Part shown: positions 11,686 through 23,485 of the stretch, piece by piece
Layout of the letters: each line of letters starts with the position of its first letter
Position numbering within the stretch: position 1 is the stretch's first letter
Assembly: GCF_002234675.1 (NCBI RefSeq)
Contig: NC_019866.2
Coordinates: 22,286,802-22,350,801 of the forward strand
From: Oryzias latipes
Taxonomy: Eukaryota > Chordata > Actinopteri > Beloniformes > Adrianichthyidae
Direction: 5' to 3'
Length of the DNA: 64,000 bases
Position numbers and translations under genes: made by a program
The notes under the pieces: generated by a model
Seen by the model: the letters and a program-made list of their open reading frames with translations, nothing else
The model's database searches: none
What the model was told of the DNA's origin: nothing

Positions 11686-12123
11686 AGTTCCTGAAAAGAA
11701 AATGAAATATTACAAAAATGAAATACAATAAGAAACCGGAAAAGGTAAGTACTGTGGGACATTGCTGATTGCATGATGAGATCCAGTATGGCTGCATGTT
11801 AAATAACTTTCAGTTAAAATGAGGGACATCATCGTCCAATCAGGATCTTTTACCCCCCTCCATTTTGCTCTGTGTTTAAAGCTCATTAAACAGGAAACTC
11901 TTTGTTATTGTTTCCCTTTGGTGAGTTTCCTGTTTAATGAGCTCAGACCACACCTGATGACCCAACACTGCAGCAAACGAGTGGGTGACACACCGAAAAA
12001 TGTCTAGTTCTTGCTCTTATGAACTGGCTGAATGGAGAGAAGGGCTAGTAATAGATAAAAAACAAGAGAGTTGAGCAAAAACACAAAGAAATCAGGTACA
12101 TTTCTAGGAGGAGCTGCAATATT
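11686..12123. other. intergenic with short palindromic segment
   Basis: Unique sequence. A perfect-looking inverted repeat occurs at about 11881-11943: 'gctcattaaacaggaaactc' on the left and its complement 'gagtttcctgtttaatgagc' on the right, separated by about 25 bases. It could form a hairpin; it may be a tiny foldback element. No gene. Confidence 0.55.
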
Positions 12124-12145
12124 TTTTACTCTGTTCTTTGGCCTC

Positions 12146-12330
12146 TACTGCAAAAAACACAATCTCACCAATATGTTGTTTATTTCCTTGTTTAAATGTC
12201 ATTTTACACTTGAATTAAGTCAAAACTAGAATACAAGTACCTTTTCAAGGAGACATGATTTGTTTTAAGACAATGAATCTTGAAAATCTTTGCTTTTATG
12301 ATGCTCTTGTGGCATTTTTCCAAGGATGGA
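12146..12330. repeat. fish repeat beginning ACTGCAAAAAA
   Basis: Starts 'ctactgcaaaaaacacaatctcacc' and continues with 'ttaagtcaaaactag ... caagtaccttttcaagg'. This matches the general pattern of a widespread fish DNA repeat with CACTGCAAAA ends. The opposite end (TTTTGCAGTG) is seen at 40870-40879 in another copy. Here the element runs directly into a family A copy. Confidence 0.5.
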
Positions 12331-12668
12331 GGACATACATAAAGAAAATTAAAATGCATTTCTCAGTATTTTTTTATTCAAATTGTTGTGAATCAGGAGC
12401 AGATGAAAAGAAGCCGTTAGAAAACCTGCATATATGTGACAGAAAATGCAAGGGGCAATGGGGAGGGGAACATGGGGTGGGGTTTCTGTGTGCTGACAGT
12501 CCCACCAACAACTCAGGGGGGAGTTTCTGATGATCTCCTGCCGCTCTGCAGAAAACGAAAAAAACCACACGTTTTTTGAGTGTTGTTTAAAAACAGCATG
12601 ATCATAGTTAAAAAACCACTGGAAACAATATGAAAATAGATCAAAAGATGATCGGAGAGGGACTTTAA
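12331..12668 (-). repeat. family A MITE copy 3
   Basis: The right end reads 'gatgatcggagagggacttta' (to 12667), the complement of AAAGTCCC-CTCCGATCATC. The internal block 'ttctgatgatctcctgccgctctgcag' is shared with copies near 2020, 25775 and 40615. The left boundary is approximate because it merges with another repeat. Confidence 0.6.
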
Positions 12669-12960
12669 GTCATATCTCTAATGGAGCGAGTTCTTCTTGA
12701 CGTCACATACTGTTTTAGACAGAAGGCTTTTTGTGAAATGATGCTCCAAGAGGGAAACTTGCTTAAATATTCTTTGGACTCATAACACAGTAGGCTATAA
12801 ATGAATTTAACAACCGGACTGACGTTTAAAAGGAAACTGACATTTACATGTCATTTTCAAGACAAAATTATCCTAAAATGTGTAATTTTGGTCTTCCTTT
12901 AAGGTGATTGTGGTGAAGAAACAAAGACTGTTGTATTGCCTAGAAGAGGGTATAATTAGC

Positions 12961-12979
12961 GGCGGCGGGGGGGGGGGGG
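12961..12979. repeat. G-rich simple repeat
   Basis: A ggcggc start followed by an uninterrupted G run of about 13. Low complexity, no function inferred. Confidence 0.8.
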
Positions 12980-13150
12980 TATAAATACTCCAACTTGAAA
13001 TACAGTTTTTTTTTTGTTGAGCAACACACACCTATTTATAAACATAATATTTCCTGTTACCAGAGCAACAAACCTAAATAAGTGTTTAGAGATCATTTCA
13101 AGGTTTAAGTTAGTCATAAAAGGCTGGACGTCAGGACGTCGAAGTCTTAC

Positions 13151-13154
<4 letters not shown>

Positions 13155-13216
<62 letters not shown>
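13155..13216. repeat. (CA)n followed by (TA)n microsatellite
   Basis: About 16 CA units then about 14 TA units without interruption. The open frames here (for example a poly-His/Thr frame) are artefacts. Confidence 0.95.
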
Positions 13217-13219
<3 letters not shown>

Positions 13220-13249
13220 AAACATGAATATTTTTCTCTTGATGATGGT

Positions 13250-13442
13250 TTTATTATTTTTAATTCTTCACTTTTTATGACTAGGTATTTTAGGTTTTAA
13301 TGTATTGTTTAAATGTTTTTTTTGTTTCAAATGTTTTAGTGTCTCAATGTTTTAATGTATTTTTAACCAACTGCGGCTGCCTCTTGGCCAGGACTCCATT
13401 GCTAAAAAGGTTTGTCATCTTAATCCTGGTTAAATAAAGGTC
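13250..13442 (+). repeat. 3' tail of a fish LINE
   Basis: Contains 'ctgcggctgcctcttggccagg' and ends 'cctggttaaataaagg', which is the characteristic 3' end of an abundant teleost non-LTR retrotransposon. No coding portion is present, so it is a strongly 5'-truncated copy. Family name not assigned. Confidence 0.6.
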
Positions 13443-13600
13443 AGTCTGCCCCAGGGCAGCTGTGGCCACATCAGCAGCTTACCAGCACCAAGTATGAATG
13501 AGGAGTGAATGCATACTGGACACAATGTAAGCGCTTTGAGTGTATGGAAGAGGGCAGAAAAATCCAATCCATTATTATTATCAATAAATAACATTTTCTT
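13443..13600 (+). repeat. SINE-like or MITE tail fragment
   Basis: 'ctgccccagggcagctgtgg' followed by 'gaatgcatactggacacaatg' and 'taagcgctttgagtgtatgg' is the pattern of a very common fish interspersed repeat with a 'agcgctttga' motif near its 3' end. No tRNA-like head is visible here. Confidence 0.55.
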
Positions 13601-15168
13601 CAGGTGAGTGTAAAACTGATAGTAGGTTGAACTCAGAAGGGGTGGGATTATATAAGTTTGCTTCTTCCCACTCCTTTTCAAGCAATAAATCAAACTCTAC
13701 TTATACCTCAGTTAATGATCACTGTATTTAATTAAGCATATATGATTTAAGTGACATTTTTGTTTTGTTTTCTGTCTTTTTAATCTATGCATTCATCATT
13801 TCTGTAATGAGTTTGATAAATATGTGTAAATTCTTTATTGCTCTGACTACAATGCTTGAAATAAATCAATAAAATCTAAATCTAATCTAACTTGTCCCTA
13901 CTGACATTTCTATTGTTTTTTTGTCAATGTCAGACAGGTTTGAGACACAACTGTGAATCTGCTAGAAAATATGTTGTGCAATTTTTGATTGCATCACTGT
14001 CAGAGCAAGAGGTAAACTCTGACATTATGAAAAGATGGACTTTTTGAATGTTTCGGGGGGGGGGTCACATAAGCTGGAATGCAAAAGCTGTGTTAGTGCA
14101 GTTTTCAGTGCTGTTTTTGACCTGAACTACAGCCGTAGGTGAGTTAAAATGAAGGCGCATTGTTTTGTCTGTTTTGACACATGCTGCCAGTAGTTTGAGG
14201 AATGCACGGAGCCGTTTATTCCTGCATGATTACACCAGCAACCAAAACGCAAAGCATGCTTCTAGCTTTATTTTTGTTGCACAGTGAAGATCATTTTAGG
14301 AATTAAGTCTGTTGTGAGACAAAACAACATTTGAATCCCCCTTTTCTTCGGATTTGATCACTTTCTGATTCCCTGCAGGAACCAGGAGTTACGATTGAAA
14401 CCACAGCTCGAAAGCTCTGCCAACCTGCCATTTAAAAGCTGGCATGAAGGTGATGGAGGATAACGAGAAGGGCTAAAAGTTCAGTCAACAGTTATTTTGT
14501 GAATAACTTTTGAAGTGAAATAACTGAGAAACGCTCTGATCTGATTTTTATTTGTTTGCTTTAACAGAGCTCCAAACCTGACGTTGATCCTACAGGCGAG
14601 ATGTTTGTGAGGTGACTGCCCCAGAAAGCTTCCTGTTGTCCCACTTCAGTTCACCGCCCAATGTGAAACAGGAAGTTTTCCTTTCACTGCGTGTGAGGGG
14701 ATGTTTGCGTGAGTCGCTCACAGGTTGTGTGGTTTTGGAGAGCTGAGCAGAACCCTCTCTGCAAGGTCATTTTCACAGGGATGGCTCTAGACAGATGGAT
14801 GGGCCTGTTGACACTAATCCTGTATGAGGTAATGGAGTTAGCCTGGGTTTGTGCACTCCTTCCCCTGCAACTCCTGACTTACTGACTGACCTACTTTTGT
14901 TGGAACTCACGTGGCACCAAAGCAAGCACAGGCACTTTTTTTGTTTAATTCCCAAAAGCTTAGGGGGCTACACAGTAATCTGATGTGGGCCTTTTGGACA
15001 AACTCCTGCTGATAAGACGTTTTAGGATAAAGTCCCAAATTGATCTAGAAATAAATTCTTGGTACGCATTTCTATTAGTGTTTGTGTTTTTTAAAACCAT
15101 AGTGAATAAGTGGTCCTCCTTGTCATTTGTACACCTTCCATTAAAATTCGGCGGTGCTTCCATGAAAG
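13601..15168. other. intergenic, one exon-like segment
   Basis: Largely unique. At 14758-14780 a pyrimidine-containing tract ends in 'cacag', followed at once by an ATG in strong context (14780) and a hydrophobic frame of 34 codons ending at TGA. A 'gag|gtaatg' donor-like site lies at 14829. It might be a first coding exon of an unseen gene, but there is no supporting similarity. A G-run lies at 14056-14064. Confidence 0.3.
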
Positions 15169-15172
15169 TTAA

Positions 15173-15377
15173 CCCTTGTGCTATCTTAGATGACCACACC
15201 CTTACATTGACGTGTTCTCCCTACCTTGACAAAGGTGGATAAAGGTGGAAAGATTTCATGTAATCCATGGAAACCAGTGAAAATCACAAATCATTGAAGA
15301 AAAAAGGTTTAGCGCACTGTCTAGTGGGTCTAGATGACCCAACTCCCAACGTTAAAGTGCCTAGGATAGCACAAGGG
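15173..15377. mobile_element. piggyBac-like MITE copy 2, with TTAA on both sides
   Basis: A 205-bp element starting CCCTTGTGCTATCTTAG and ending CTAGGATAGCACAAGGG. It is flanked by TTAA at 15169-15172 and 15378-15381, the target specificity of piggyBac-type transposases. It contains the shared interior (wording 'gacaaaggtggataaaggtgg', 'gtgggtctagatgaccca'). It is in inverted orientation relative to the copy at 57154-57358, which has exactly the same length. Confidence 0.88.
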
Positions 15378-15381
15378 TTAA

Positions 15382-16025
15382 ACCAGGACGAACTTTGACC
15401 AATGATGCTACGCTGACACTAGGCATGTGACACATATTCAATAATATTTTCAAACAACGGTACTTCCGTGAATTAAAAGGAATGCCATCAAACGTCACTA
15501 CCGATCCCTGATTTGTCGAAGTCTGACCTGGTTCAACTGTGTTCAGTGGCCACACTTTTTGTACATAGAGCCTGAAAATAGTCTTAAAACCGTGCGTAGC
15601 TACGAATGCACGCGGAAGCTCGAAAGACGCGTCCAGACGTGCTATTCAGTGGAAGTGGCTGCTTAACAGCGCCTTGCCGAGGGCGCTGTGAACGTAGTCA
15701 GGTACTCGGATTTGGTAGTGACACATAGAGGGCATCCCTTTTATTTCCAATCATTTAAATCATGGTGGAGAAAATAAAAAATGCGGTTGGTGCCTGGCTG
15801 GAATAATATGACAACCAAGTCTTTCATGGATCGGAATAGAGCTGTGAAAGAAAAAGCCAGATTCACCAGATTTGCACCATTTCAACATTTTGCACCAAGA
15901 CTTTTCCAATTACAGGTGGCGGTTATGTGCGAGTGTCGGGTAGCAACATAGCAACACTGAGATGCAGTGCATTCTTGAATGCGCATCACATGCCCGCTGT
16001 GAACGTAGCACATCCGACAGGAAAA
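15382..16025. repeat. family B repeat with a degraded MADF-like frame
   Basis: Shares blocks with 62860-63530 and 43480-43720: 'tcggatttggtagtga', 'agatttgcaccatttcaac', 'gctgtgaacgtag'. From 15762 a broken frame reads 'MVEKIKNAVGAWLE', a stop, then 'YDNQ', reminiscent of the start of a MADF-type domain. Such domains accompany PIF/Harbinger transposases. No intact frame remains. Ends not determined. Confidence 0.45.
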
Positions 16026-16930
16026 CCTTTCATCACACAAACATTCTTTGAGGACACCAGCACCTTTTGTGCAGTCTAGATATGAGGCTAAGCAGGCGTC
16101 AGGAATGAAAGATGAAAGAGAAAGTGAAATAGTTTGATTTGTTTTTCAGCAGGAAAAATGTGGCAAGGGCGGTGGAACGGGTAAATGAAGGTATGCTCTA
16201 AGCTCACGTAGTTAAAGCGAATGTGCATTTTTTTCTCCCTTCACTTCCCATGCTGACCTTTAAATGAAATTACACTGCTTCTAGGTAGTGTGCTTTTATC
16301 TGATTTAAAGCGTGTCCTTGAGTTACTTACTTGAAGTTGGTGTATTTTTGTGGAGGAAAAATGATCCAATATGGGAAAGTATGCAGTCAATAGAAAATAA
16401 GTTAAACAACAGTTAGGCCTTAATGGGGAAACTTTCATACCTCTTGAAAAAGCCTTTTGGTGACTTTAAACAAAATTCTAAAGCACAATAATCAGCTAAA
16501 ATACCAGCTTTGACAAATCTCTCAACGTAAAATCTTTGTTGCAGTTTCATAACTTCATTTTTTGTATTATTTTGAAGAACAATCGACTACTTGGTTGCAT
16601 CAAGATTCAGGAGCTGCTGCGTGGAAGACAAGCAAAAACATGCGGGACGGTTTCCCAGATTGCCCTTGAGTTCCTGGTGCAAGTGGGAGACAATGAATCA
16701 TTTAGCACACAGACACAGAGATGAATCAGTCAGTCTGTGCAGCAGCCGCACTGAAAACTGGATGAATGAATGAGACATGAATAACGTGTGTGTGTGTGTG
16801 TGTGTGGTATCCAAGAATAAAAATAGCATTGGTTCTATCTCAATGGAATTCAATTATATATTTAAATAGTTACATCTGCTGAAGGAAAATGGATTTTTAA
16901 GGGTAGTTTTACAGCTTCTTTTATTTTAGA
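16026..16930. other. intergenic with (TG)n
   Basis: Unique AT-rich sequence. A (GT)n tract of about 11 units lies at 16785-16807. No supported gene. Confidence 0.5.
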
Positions 16931-16935
16931 CAGCA

Positions 16936-17316
16936 GCTGCATTTCCATTGACTATGAAATCGTGCAAATTAGATTTGCAATCGTAAATTCGCCTAATGGA
17001 ATCACAACAATTTGGAAAAAACTCGCATATATCCTAAAAATGCTTTAGTTGAATTAGTTGAGTATCCGTAGCCCCACCCAGGTGTAGGGAGCTCGCCGCT
17101 CCATGGGCTGAATAAGACACATACGTCTCCTTTGACAAATGATGATGAGCGCTAGTGCCGCGGCAGAAAGTTGAAAGTGTCTGCTGTGAATCCAAGTATT
17201 GTTCACATCAGTCGCCGTGTTTTTGAATGACTTGTCACAAGAGTGTTGGTTTGTGTTTTGTCGACATTTCTAGAATTTCAATAAAGTTCTGCCGACACCT
17301 GTAATGGAAATGTAGC
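16936..17316 (-). mobile_element. PIF/Harbinger deletion derivative, inverted copy
   Basis: Inverted relative to 2733-3320, with ends GCTGCATTTCC and GGAAATGTAGC. The minus strand at about 17080-17240 carries the same transposase N-terminal segment (start near the 'ctcgccgctccatggg' block, followed by 'ctgaataagac'). It is shorter (381 bp) because of internal deletion. The flanking TAA duplication is not preserved. Confidence 0.7.
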
Positions 17317-19796
17317 TACTGACCTTTACGCAGCGGAGGGATCACAGTTAAGGATTCTGAAGAGTGTAAGCCTGACGTGAGACGTGCTGGAAAGAGTGGA
17401 CTGGGTGGAAGCTTTGTTAAATCCACCCAAGCGAAGACCCAGCTGCAAAAAAAACACTACAATAAACTCCCCTAAATATGTGCAAATGTCAACTCAAAAC
17501 GTTGAGCCACTGACTTCTGATTGCAGATTTTGATCCTTTTCCAAAAACACTGAAGCCCATACTGTGTTTCTCCCAGTGATCTGGTTAGCACCTTGGGTTG
17601 CAGCTGTATGAGTGTGAACGACTGACTGAGAGTGTGATGTCTGAAGCTGTATAAATAGAATAGAGCCTTCATTTGGATCGCTGCTGCTCTGATGGACCAG
17701 AGGAGGATTCTGATCTGGTTTGATCACCAAACATAAAAGTGCAATTTTCCTCTGCTGTGATGTCAATAGAGTGCCGGCCCAAAAGTGTGTAAAGCCAAAC
17801 AGCAAACACAAAAGCTGCAAGGAATGAGTGAAGCTATGTGACTTCCTGATTGGAAGAAGCTGGACTAGTTTGACTTGTTCAGATTCTACCCTCATATCGT
17901 TCACTCTCTTTGGTTCTCTTTCCCTTTTTGGTTTGCTGGCAAGCCCATCTGCACGTGTTGCTAAACCACATCACAGTCCACTTTGATGTGGTTTCGAAAG
18001 ATGACAGTTTGCTTGTTCAGGTTCAGGTGAGCTTTCACTGCTGCCAAACAAAGGAAGCTGTCTGAGGATGAACACTTTAGTGCCCTTAACATTAAAAAAA
18101 GCATTTACAACCTCAAACGTTCTTGATTTTGGCAGCGTGATGGGCTGTCTTTTAAGTTTTTATGCATCAACAAACAAACTCACAAAGCGTATTTTTTTTA
18201 TTTTATTTTAGTTTTTACAAGCGATGCAAGCTTTTCTTGTCTGAAGTCCTGAAATCCAAACAGTAGCTGCATGAATGTCTGGCCTCTCACAGCCTTACTA
18301 TCCCTTCCTCTCAAGTGAAACTTAAGAAACATTTTCCTCAGATCCTTTTTGCTCAACCATAACTGGGTCTTTTAACTTCCCTCTCCCTTTTAGCCGCTCA
18401 GCTTGCAGCGACTGCAGTCCTGTCAGTGTGATGGAGGACCCGTGTGCTTTTCCCAGTGTGAGAGGCTGCAGTCACTCATGGACAGCCGGGCGGTCAGCTG
18501 CTGCCAAAGGCCCCAAAGTGAGTCCACGCTTGCATTCCTGTATGTGCATGAAGATGTAAAAATAACCCCATCAGTGTCTGCTTCTTCTTCAGCTCCTCTC
18601 GCATCTGTTTCCCCCTAAAAGGGCCTTTTTTCCCCTCCTTGTATCAGACAGCTAGCAGTCATTTATTAACTCTTGAGAGGGCCACACTTGTTGATGTGGA
18701 ACGGTCAGATGACATTTTGCAGCAGGCCACCAAATCAAAGGCAGACACGTGACTGCTCCTCGTCCAGGCTGCTGTATATGGTCCGGATTCTTGGAGCTGG
18801 AAAGATAAATCCTCAAAAGCCCAGAAGGGAATAAAAGGAGGGTGTGTTTGTGTGTTTGTGTGTGTGTGTGTGTGGGGGGTGACTAACGGACAGAACCACC
18901 TAAGGAGGGTGGGATCAGAATCAACGACCACTTTTTCTCATTCGAGGCGTGCAGAAGTATTTGAAAAAAAAAGGCTCAAAAACAAAACAAAAGGGTGGGG
19001 CTGTGTTGACTGAAGTGGGAGGGGCTGACCTACATTCTCTGCTGCTTCGAGCACACAGGCAAAATGTTGACTCTGAAATATTCAATTCCTTCTCAAAGTG
19101 TACGCGTGATAGTAGAGTTTCACGTGTCCAGATAGCAGAAGTGTTGAGGAGGTGGCACAGATTTTTCCCCAAAGTGGGGGCCATTGTCTGCCCTTTTCAG
19201 TGGGCTGAAAAGGGCACACTTAGTTCCTGAAACACGTTTCCACCTTTTGTTGCTCAAAGACGTCACTCTGAAACAGAACTATCAAATGCCTTTTTTTTTT
19301 GTTTTTTCATAATTGCATTAAGAGTTTTGAAGAAAAGGTTTCCTGGTGTGCACACCTGCTGCCACAGTTGCTTAGCTGTCCTGAAATAGCAACAGAAGAA
19401 TGTCAACAGCAAGCGAAGGACAACTGCAGCCTTGCAGGTATACGAAAGATGAGAAGCGCTCAAACACATGTGCCGCGGCGCCTGTTAACTCACTTTAATG
19501 TGCTTTTTGAAGCCCAAACAGAACTCAACCAACAAAGCAAACAAAAGAGGAGGGTGGACTAAGAAAAAGAAAAGCAATCTTTAGCATCTTCTGAGATTTC
19601 AAAACAATACTAACAGATAAATTGATGCATTTTACATGCTTACTCATTGCGAGACACTTACTTTATTATGTATGTAAAACTAATTTAACACGAAACCTAT
19701 TTATCTGCAGAGGAATGCTGCACCTCAAAGTCTCTAAAACATTTACATGAACATGTTAAAATTATCTTTCTGCAAGTTTTCAAGGTTGCAGCGACT
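17317..19796. other. intergenic with one exon-like open segment
   Basis: Mostly unique. A possible exon lies at 18394-18519: it follows the acceptor-like 'cttccctctcccttttag' and precedes a 'gtgagt' donor-like site, with an open Cys-rich frame. It is not recognised. A (GT)n tract lies at 18845-18873. No other structure seen. Confidence 0.35.
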
Positions 19797-20105
19797 TTAA
19801 AGTCCCACTCCGATCATTTTTGGATTTATGTGTAAATTGTTCCCAGTGGTATTTTAATTATGATTTTAGCCAAAATCCCCCAAAATCTGTGTTGTTTTTT
19901 TACGACATAGTTTCTGCAAAGCGACAGTAGTTTTTTTAGAAACTACTGAGAGCTTTCTGTTTACCATTAGCTTACAGCCCCACACACCTCCAACCTAACA
20001 TTACTGGTGCAAGACAAGGAAAACAAAGACGTAGATGGATCTATTTGTCTGCAAGTGGGTGGATCAGAATGGAGCGTAGCAGGGGAAGCTTGTGGAGCGC
20101 TTTAT
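19797..20105 (+). repeat. family A MITE copy 4
   Basis: Begins AAAGTCCCACTCCGATCATT, the family's terminal repeat in plus orientation. It continues through 'gtttctgcaaagcgacagtag', 'gcttacagccccacacacc' and 'ggatcagaatggagcg'. Its 'caacctaacattactggtgc' segment is the unoccupied version of the site where a Harbinger MITE sits in the copy at 37505-38600. Confidence 0.7.
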
Positions 20106-20289
20106 GTGGAATAGTTCTGGTTGTGTTTAGCAATGTAAGGATTCTGTGGTTTGGTTTGGTTTAGTTGTTTCTTGGTCATGTTTTTTGGTTTCCTTTTTGT
20201 CATTCACACCAGTTTCAGGCTCGTGATCCACGGCTGTCTTCTGTCAGTTAATTACCCTCAGTGTAGATAAGCGTCTGGTTTTCAGTTCA

Positions 20290-20445
20290 TCAGTGTCAGG
20301 TTATCTGCTCTTCTCTACTTTGTCATTGTTTTGTTTCTCCCGATAGTTTTGTCATGTTTCAGTTTGTATATTAAATGTTTTATTTTCTGTCACCAAGCCT
20401 GGTCTCCGGCATTTTGGGTCCTCCACCAACAGTTCCTGACAACCA
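20290..20445. repeat. dispersed repeat tail, second copy
   Basis: See 5735-5885: shared T-rich stretch, 'gtttcagttt' and final 'cattttgggtcc ... cagttcctgaca'. Retroelement class unresolved. Confidence 0.45.
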
Positions 20446-22209
20446 ATGTCGAAGTGATTTCGAGAAGTACACGGTGCTCTGACAAAATGTTTGGTTGGGT
20501 GTTATTGAGAACATGCAGCTTATGTGTATTGGACTGCATTAAAAAAAAAGTATGAGCTGAAAACAAGATTGGGGTTTTTTGCAAATACACTAATGTTTAG
20601 GGATGTCAAACTGTGTTATTTTTAACGTGTTACAAACAAGGTAAAGTCTAACTAGCTGAAGGACTTATCTCTGACTCTTTTGTCTTGGTTTATTTTCCTT
20701 GTTTGGTTAGGACATTAGTTTGAAAATAGAGCATTTTTTAAACAATCCAGTGTCCCTTTATAGTGTGGAAAATACGCTAATCTTAAACTAGCAACTATCT
20801 TATTCCAGTTTCCATTCAAAAAGTAAGAGTCAGTAAAGCATGGGAAACACATCACCTGCATTAAACACATTCCTTAAATAGTGTTTTACAGGAAAAAGGT
20901 CTGGACTGTGATTGTTACGAAGATGCTTCACCCTGTTTTAACGTCAGCAACATGGGGGGTGAGCCAAAAATCTTAGCGAAACAAGAGCCACTTTGGTGTC
21001 TGCAGGCCGAGAGCTCTTTCCCCTCCTTGTAAACACACATATCAGATGTTGAGACTGTGCATGAAACCGTCCAACACCTGCGAGCGACTCCCCGCAAGGT
21101 CTCTGCGGCTGGAGCTCTTCCAAATCCAACAGCAAACACAACACACGGCCAGCTGCCTTTCCTGTGGGGACCTGTGAAAACAAACTCTTTGTTTTTATGG
21201 CCTATAACATCGAAAACCAGCTTCTGTAGCTGAAATTGCATCGGTTTTTGTTCCGAGGGAGGCTGGAACTCCATACACGTGACTGCTGACCTAATTTTTA
21301 GCCATGAACAAGGCGTGGCAAACAAAAACAGAAGCTAGTGAGACTAATTTGTTGCGATGGAACCCTCTTACATCCAGGCACACACATGAAGCATTGTCGG
21401 CATTGGCCCCTTAAACCAAAACAAACACTCAACACTCACCCTGTTACTCAATCAGAACTCCAGGCTGCTGCTTGCCTTTCATTGCATAACACATTTTTTG
21501 ACCAATATTACAACACTGTTGGTTCGAAATGTGTCCTCATCCCGGCTGAGGTGAAAAAGAAGGTGAGTGGTAATCTGCAATGACGCAGAAAAACAACAGA
21601 AGCCGAGCGATTTTATCGGCACCGCAGCGTGTGTAATGTTTTAGCTCTAACAGGGCCTTTGTCCACCGCCATGACACACAAACATGTCACTGTTTGCACT
21701 TGGATCCCTGTACTTCCGTTGAATTGTAGTATTCCTTACGCATTCCCGGCAAACGGGTCATTGTGAGTTATAAAACCTTTGACAGCCATCAAGTCAATAT
21801 TTAGATGAGATTAGGGCACTTGTTTATGACTCTTGGCGCTATCTGCCCTCCTCCACGCTGCCCTCATGCCGCCTGTAGCTCTGTTCTTCTGCACTTCTGC
21901 AACCAACCTGCTGATGTCTTTCACATAGCTGCTCTTCTGACAAGTCGTAGTGGTTACACCAAATGTTCTATTAATGTCCTACAGCAAAACCCAAAATCCT
22001 CTGACAGACAAAAAAGGACATCAACAGTTTACCCCCAAATATATATATATTTTGAAGTAGGTTTTGCAGATAAAGAGCTCATTACTAGAACGCAAAAAGA
22101 AAACTGTAAAACAATAAAACAACAGTAATAAAGGCTCAGAATACCTGCACCGCCCTTGTGGCTCCAAGATCGCCTAATTAAGTATTTATCTGCTTATGGA
22201 AAAAGAAAT
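20446..22209. other. intergenic, nothing recognised
   Basis: Unique sequence including a moderately GC-rich stretch at 20940-21330 with open frames on the minus strand of no recognisable family. No gene supported. Confidence 0.4.
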
Positions 22210-22300
22210 TCAGTTCAATTCAATTTTTATTTGTATATAAATTCACAACAACAGTCGTCTCAGTGGGCTTTGTACCGGTAAACATTCAAAAGGATCATAA
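22210..22300. repeat. dispersed fish repeat (ttcaattcaatttttattt type)
   Basis: 'cagttcaattcaatttttattt' followed by 'caacaacagtcgtctcagtgggc' is the pattern of a common fish repeat whose consensus reads like 'atagcgccaattc ... gtcgtctcaaggcgc'. A related fragment lies at 57655-57740. Confidence 0.45.
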
Positions 22301-22551
22301 ATGCATAGAATTCAATAGGAGAATACTAAACTTTAACTAAACAGAAATGCCCATAATACATTATAAAAAAACACTAAGGGACGGAGGAAAAAGTTGTATT
22401 TTTAGTATTGTGACTTTCAGATAACACATGCTTGGCTGGAACAGAAAATTTCAAAAATAGAAAATACAAAGATTTAAAAGTCTGCAGCTTGAAGTGTAAA
22501 AGTGTGGCAAAGCACAAAAACCTGCAGATGTACAGGATTCACTGAATTATG

Positions 22552-22681
22552 TAAGGGTCAATGGCTGACGAAGTGTGCATTATCACTTTTAAACGCACGC
22601 TGTGGAAGCCTGAACCGCCCGACGCGCAGTGCGTTAAAAAATGATAATGCACACCTCGAAGGCCATTGACCCGCTTATACC
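22552..22681. repeat. 130-bp imperfect palindrome (foldback element)
   Basis: The two arms are inverted: 'gggtcaatggc' ... 'gtgtgcattatca' ... 'cgcac' on the left is mirrored by 'gtgcg' ... 'tgataatgcacac' ... 'ggccattgaccc' on the right. A single strand could form a hairpin with arms of over 50 bases. The same GTGTGCATTATCA word reappears at 23560-23572, so this may be one end of a larger element reaching about 23.6 kb. Confidence 0.75.
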
Positions 22682-22740
22682 ATGGTCACTTACAAAAGAA
22701 ATAAATAGCAACCCGTTTTTAGTCCTTAATTCTTGTTTAT

Positions 22741-22965
22741 TCTTTGTTTCTTGTTTTTCCAATTTGGATCGCTTTTCTCACAAAAAGCGGACTATTTGTT
22801 GCGTGGTGCGCCGCAAATAGTCTGCGTCGCGCCGCACCACCTCTGCAGTCAAGATTCGGCGATATAAAGCAATATATATATGCTGATCTTTCCGATGGGT
22901 TGAATAAAGCATCAGTTCAGAGAGAAAGTTCACCCCTTACTGCTTGTTTTTGTCCAAATGATCCG
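22741..22965 (+). repeat. direct repeat, unit 1
   Basis: Shares with 23310-23485 the blocks 'ttggatcgctttt', 'aaaaagcggact', 'tccgatgg', 'ataaagcatcagttcagaga' and 'tactgcttgtttttgtcca'. Separation of about 540 bp suggests a segmental duplication inside a repetitive element, or two element copies. Confidence 0.7.
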
Positions 22966-22967
22966 CG

Positions 22968-23215
22968 AATTTCCCATTATCCTTTTGTTTACACTCTCTC
23001 ATACTAGCTTACAGCCCCTCACAACTTTAAACCAACAATAGCGGTGCAAGAAAATGACGAGGAGTATTGGAGCTGTACAGTTTTGTGAATAGAATGGAGC
23101 GGAGCAGGGAGCTTGTGACTTGCTGTTGTAGCTCTTGTCTCCTTGTCACACCAAAACATTTTTCAAACTGTGTTTTTTCATCTTCCTGAAACAACGATTT
23201 GAATAAAGAAATAAT
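22968..23215 (+). repeat. family A MITE copy 6 (partial)
   Basis: 'tttcccattatccttttgtttacac', 'agcttacagcccctcacaac', 'gcggtgcaagaaaatg' and 'gaatggagcggagcaggga' match the plus-orientation copies. Both terminal repeats are missing or diverged. Confidence 0.6.
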
Positions 23216-23309
23216 TAGAAATGAAATTTTAAGCTTAATTTTAGCAAACGTATTCATAACATACCTGTTTTTTACCTGTTTTTTAAAAAACTTTATTCTT
23301 GTGATTTTA

Positions 23310-23485
23310 TTGGTTTGGATTGCTTTTTTTATTTTATTGTATTTTTTTTTTAACAAAAAATGGACTGTTACGTGGGCACCGCCGCAAAGGAAAGCGACAT
23401 ATTTTGGTCGTCCCGATGGCTTAAATAAAACATCAGTTCAGAGAGAAAGTTCACTTCTTACTGCTTGTTTTTGTCCAGAAGATGA
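23310..23485 (+). repeat. direct repeat, unit 2
   Basis: Second unit of the duplication described at 22741-22965, separated from it by the family A fragment. Confidence 0.65.
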
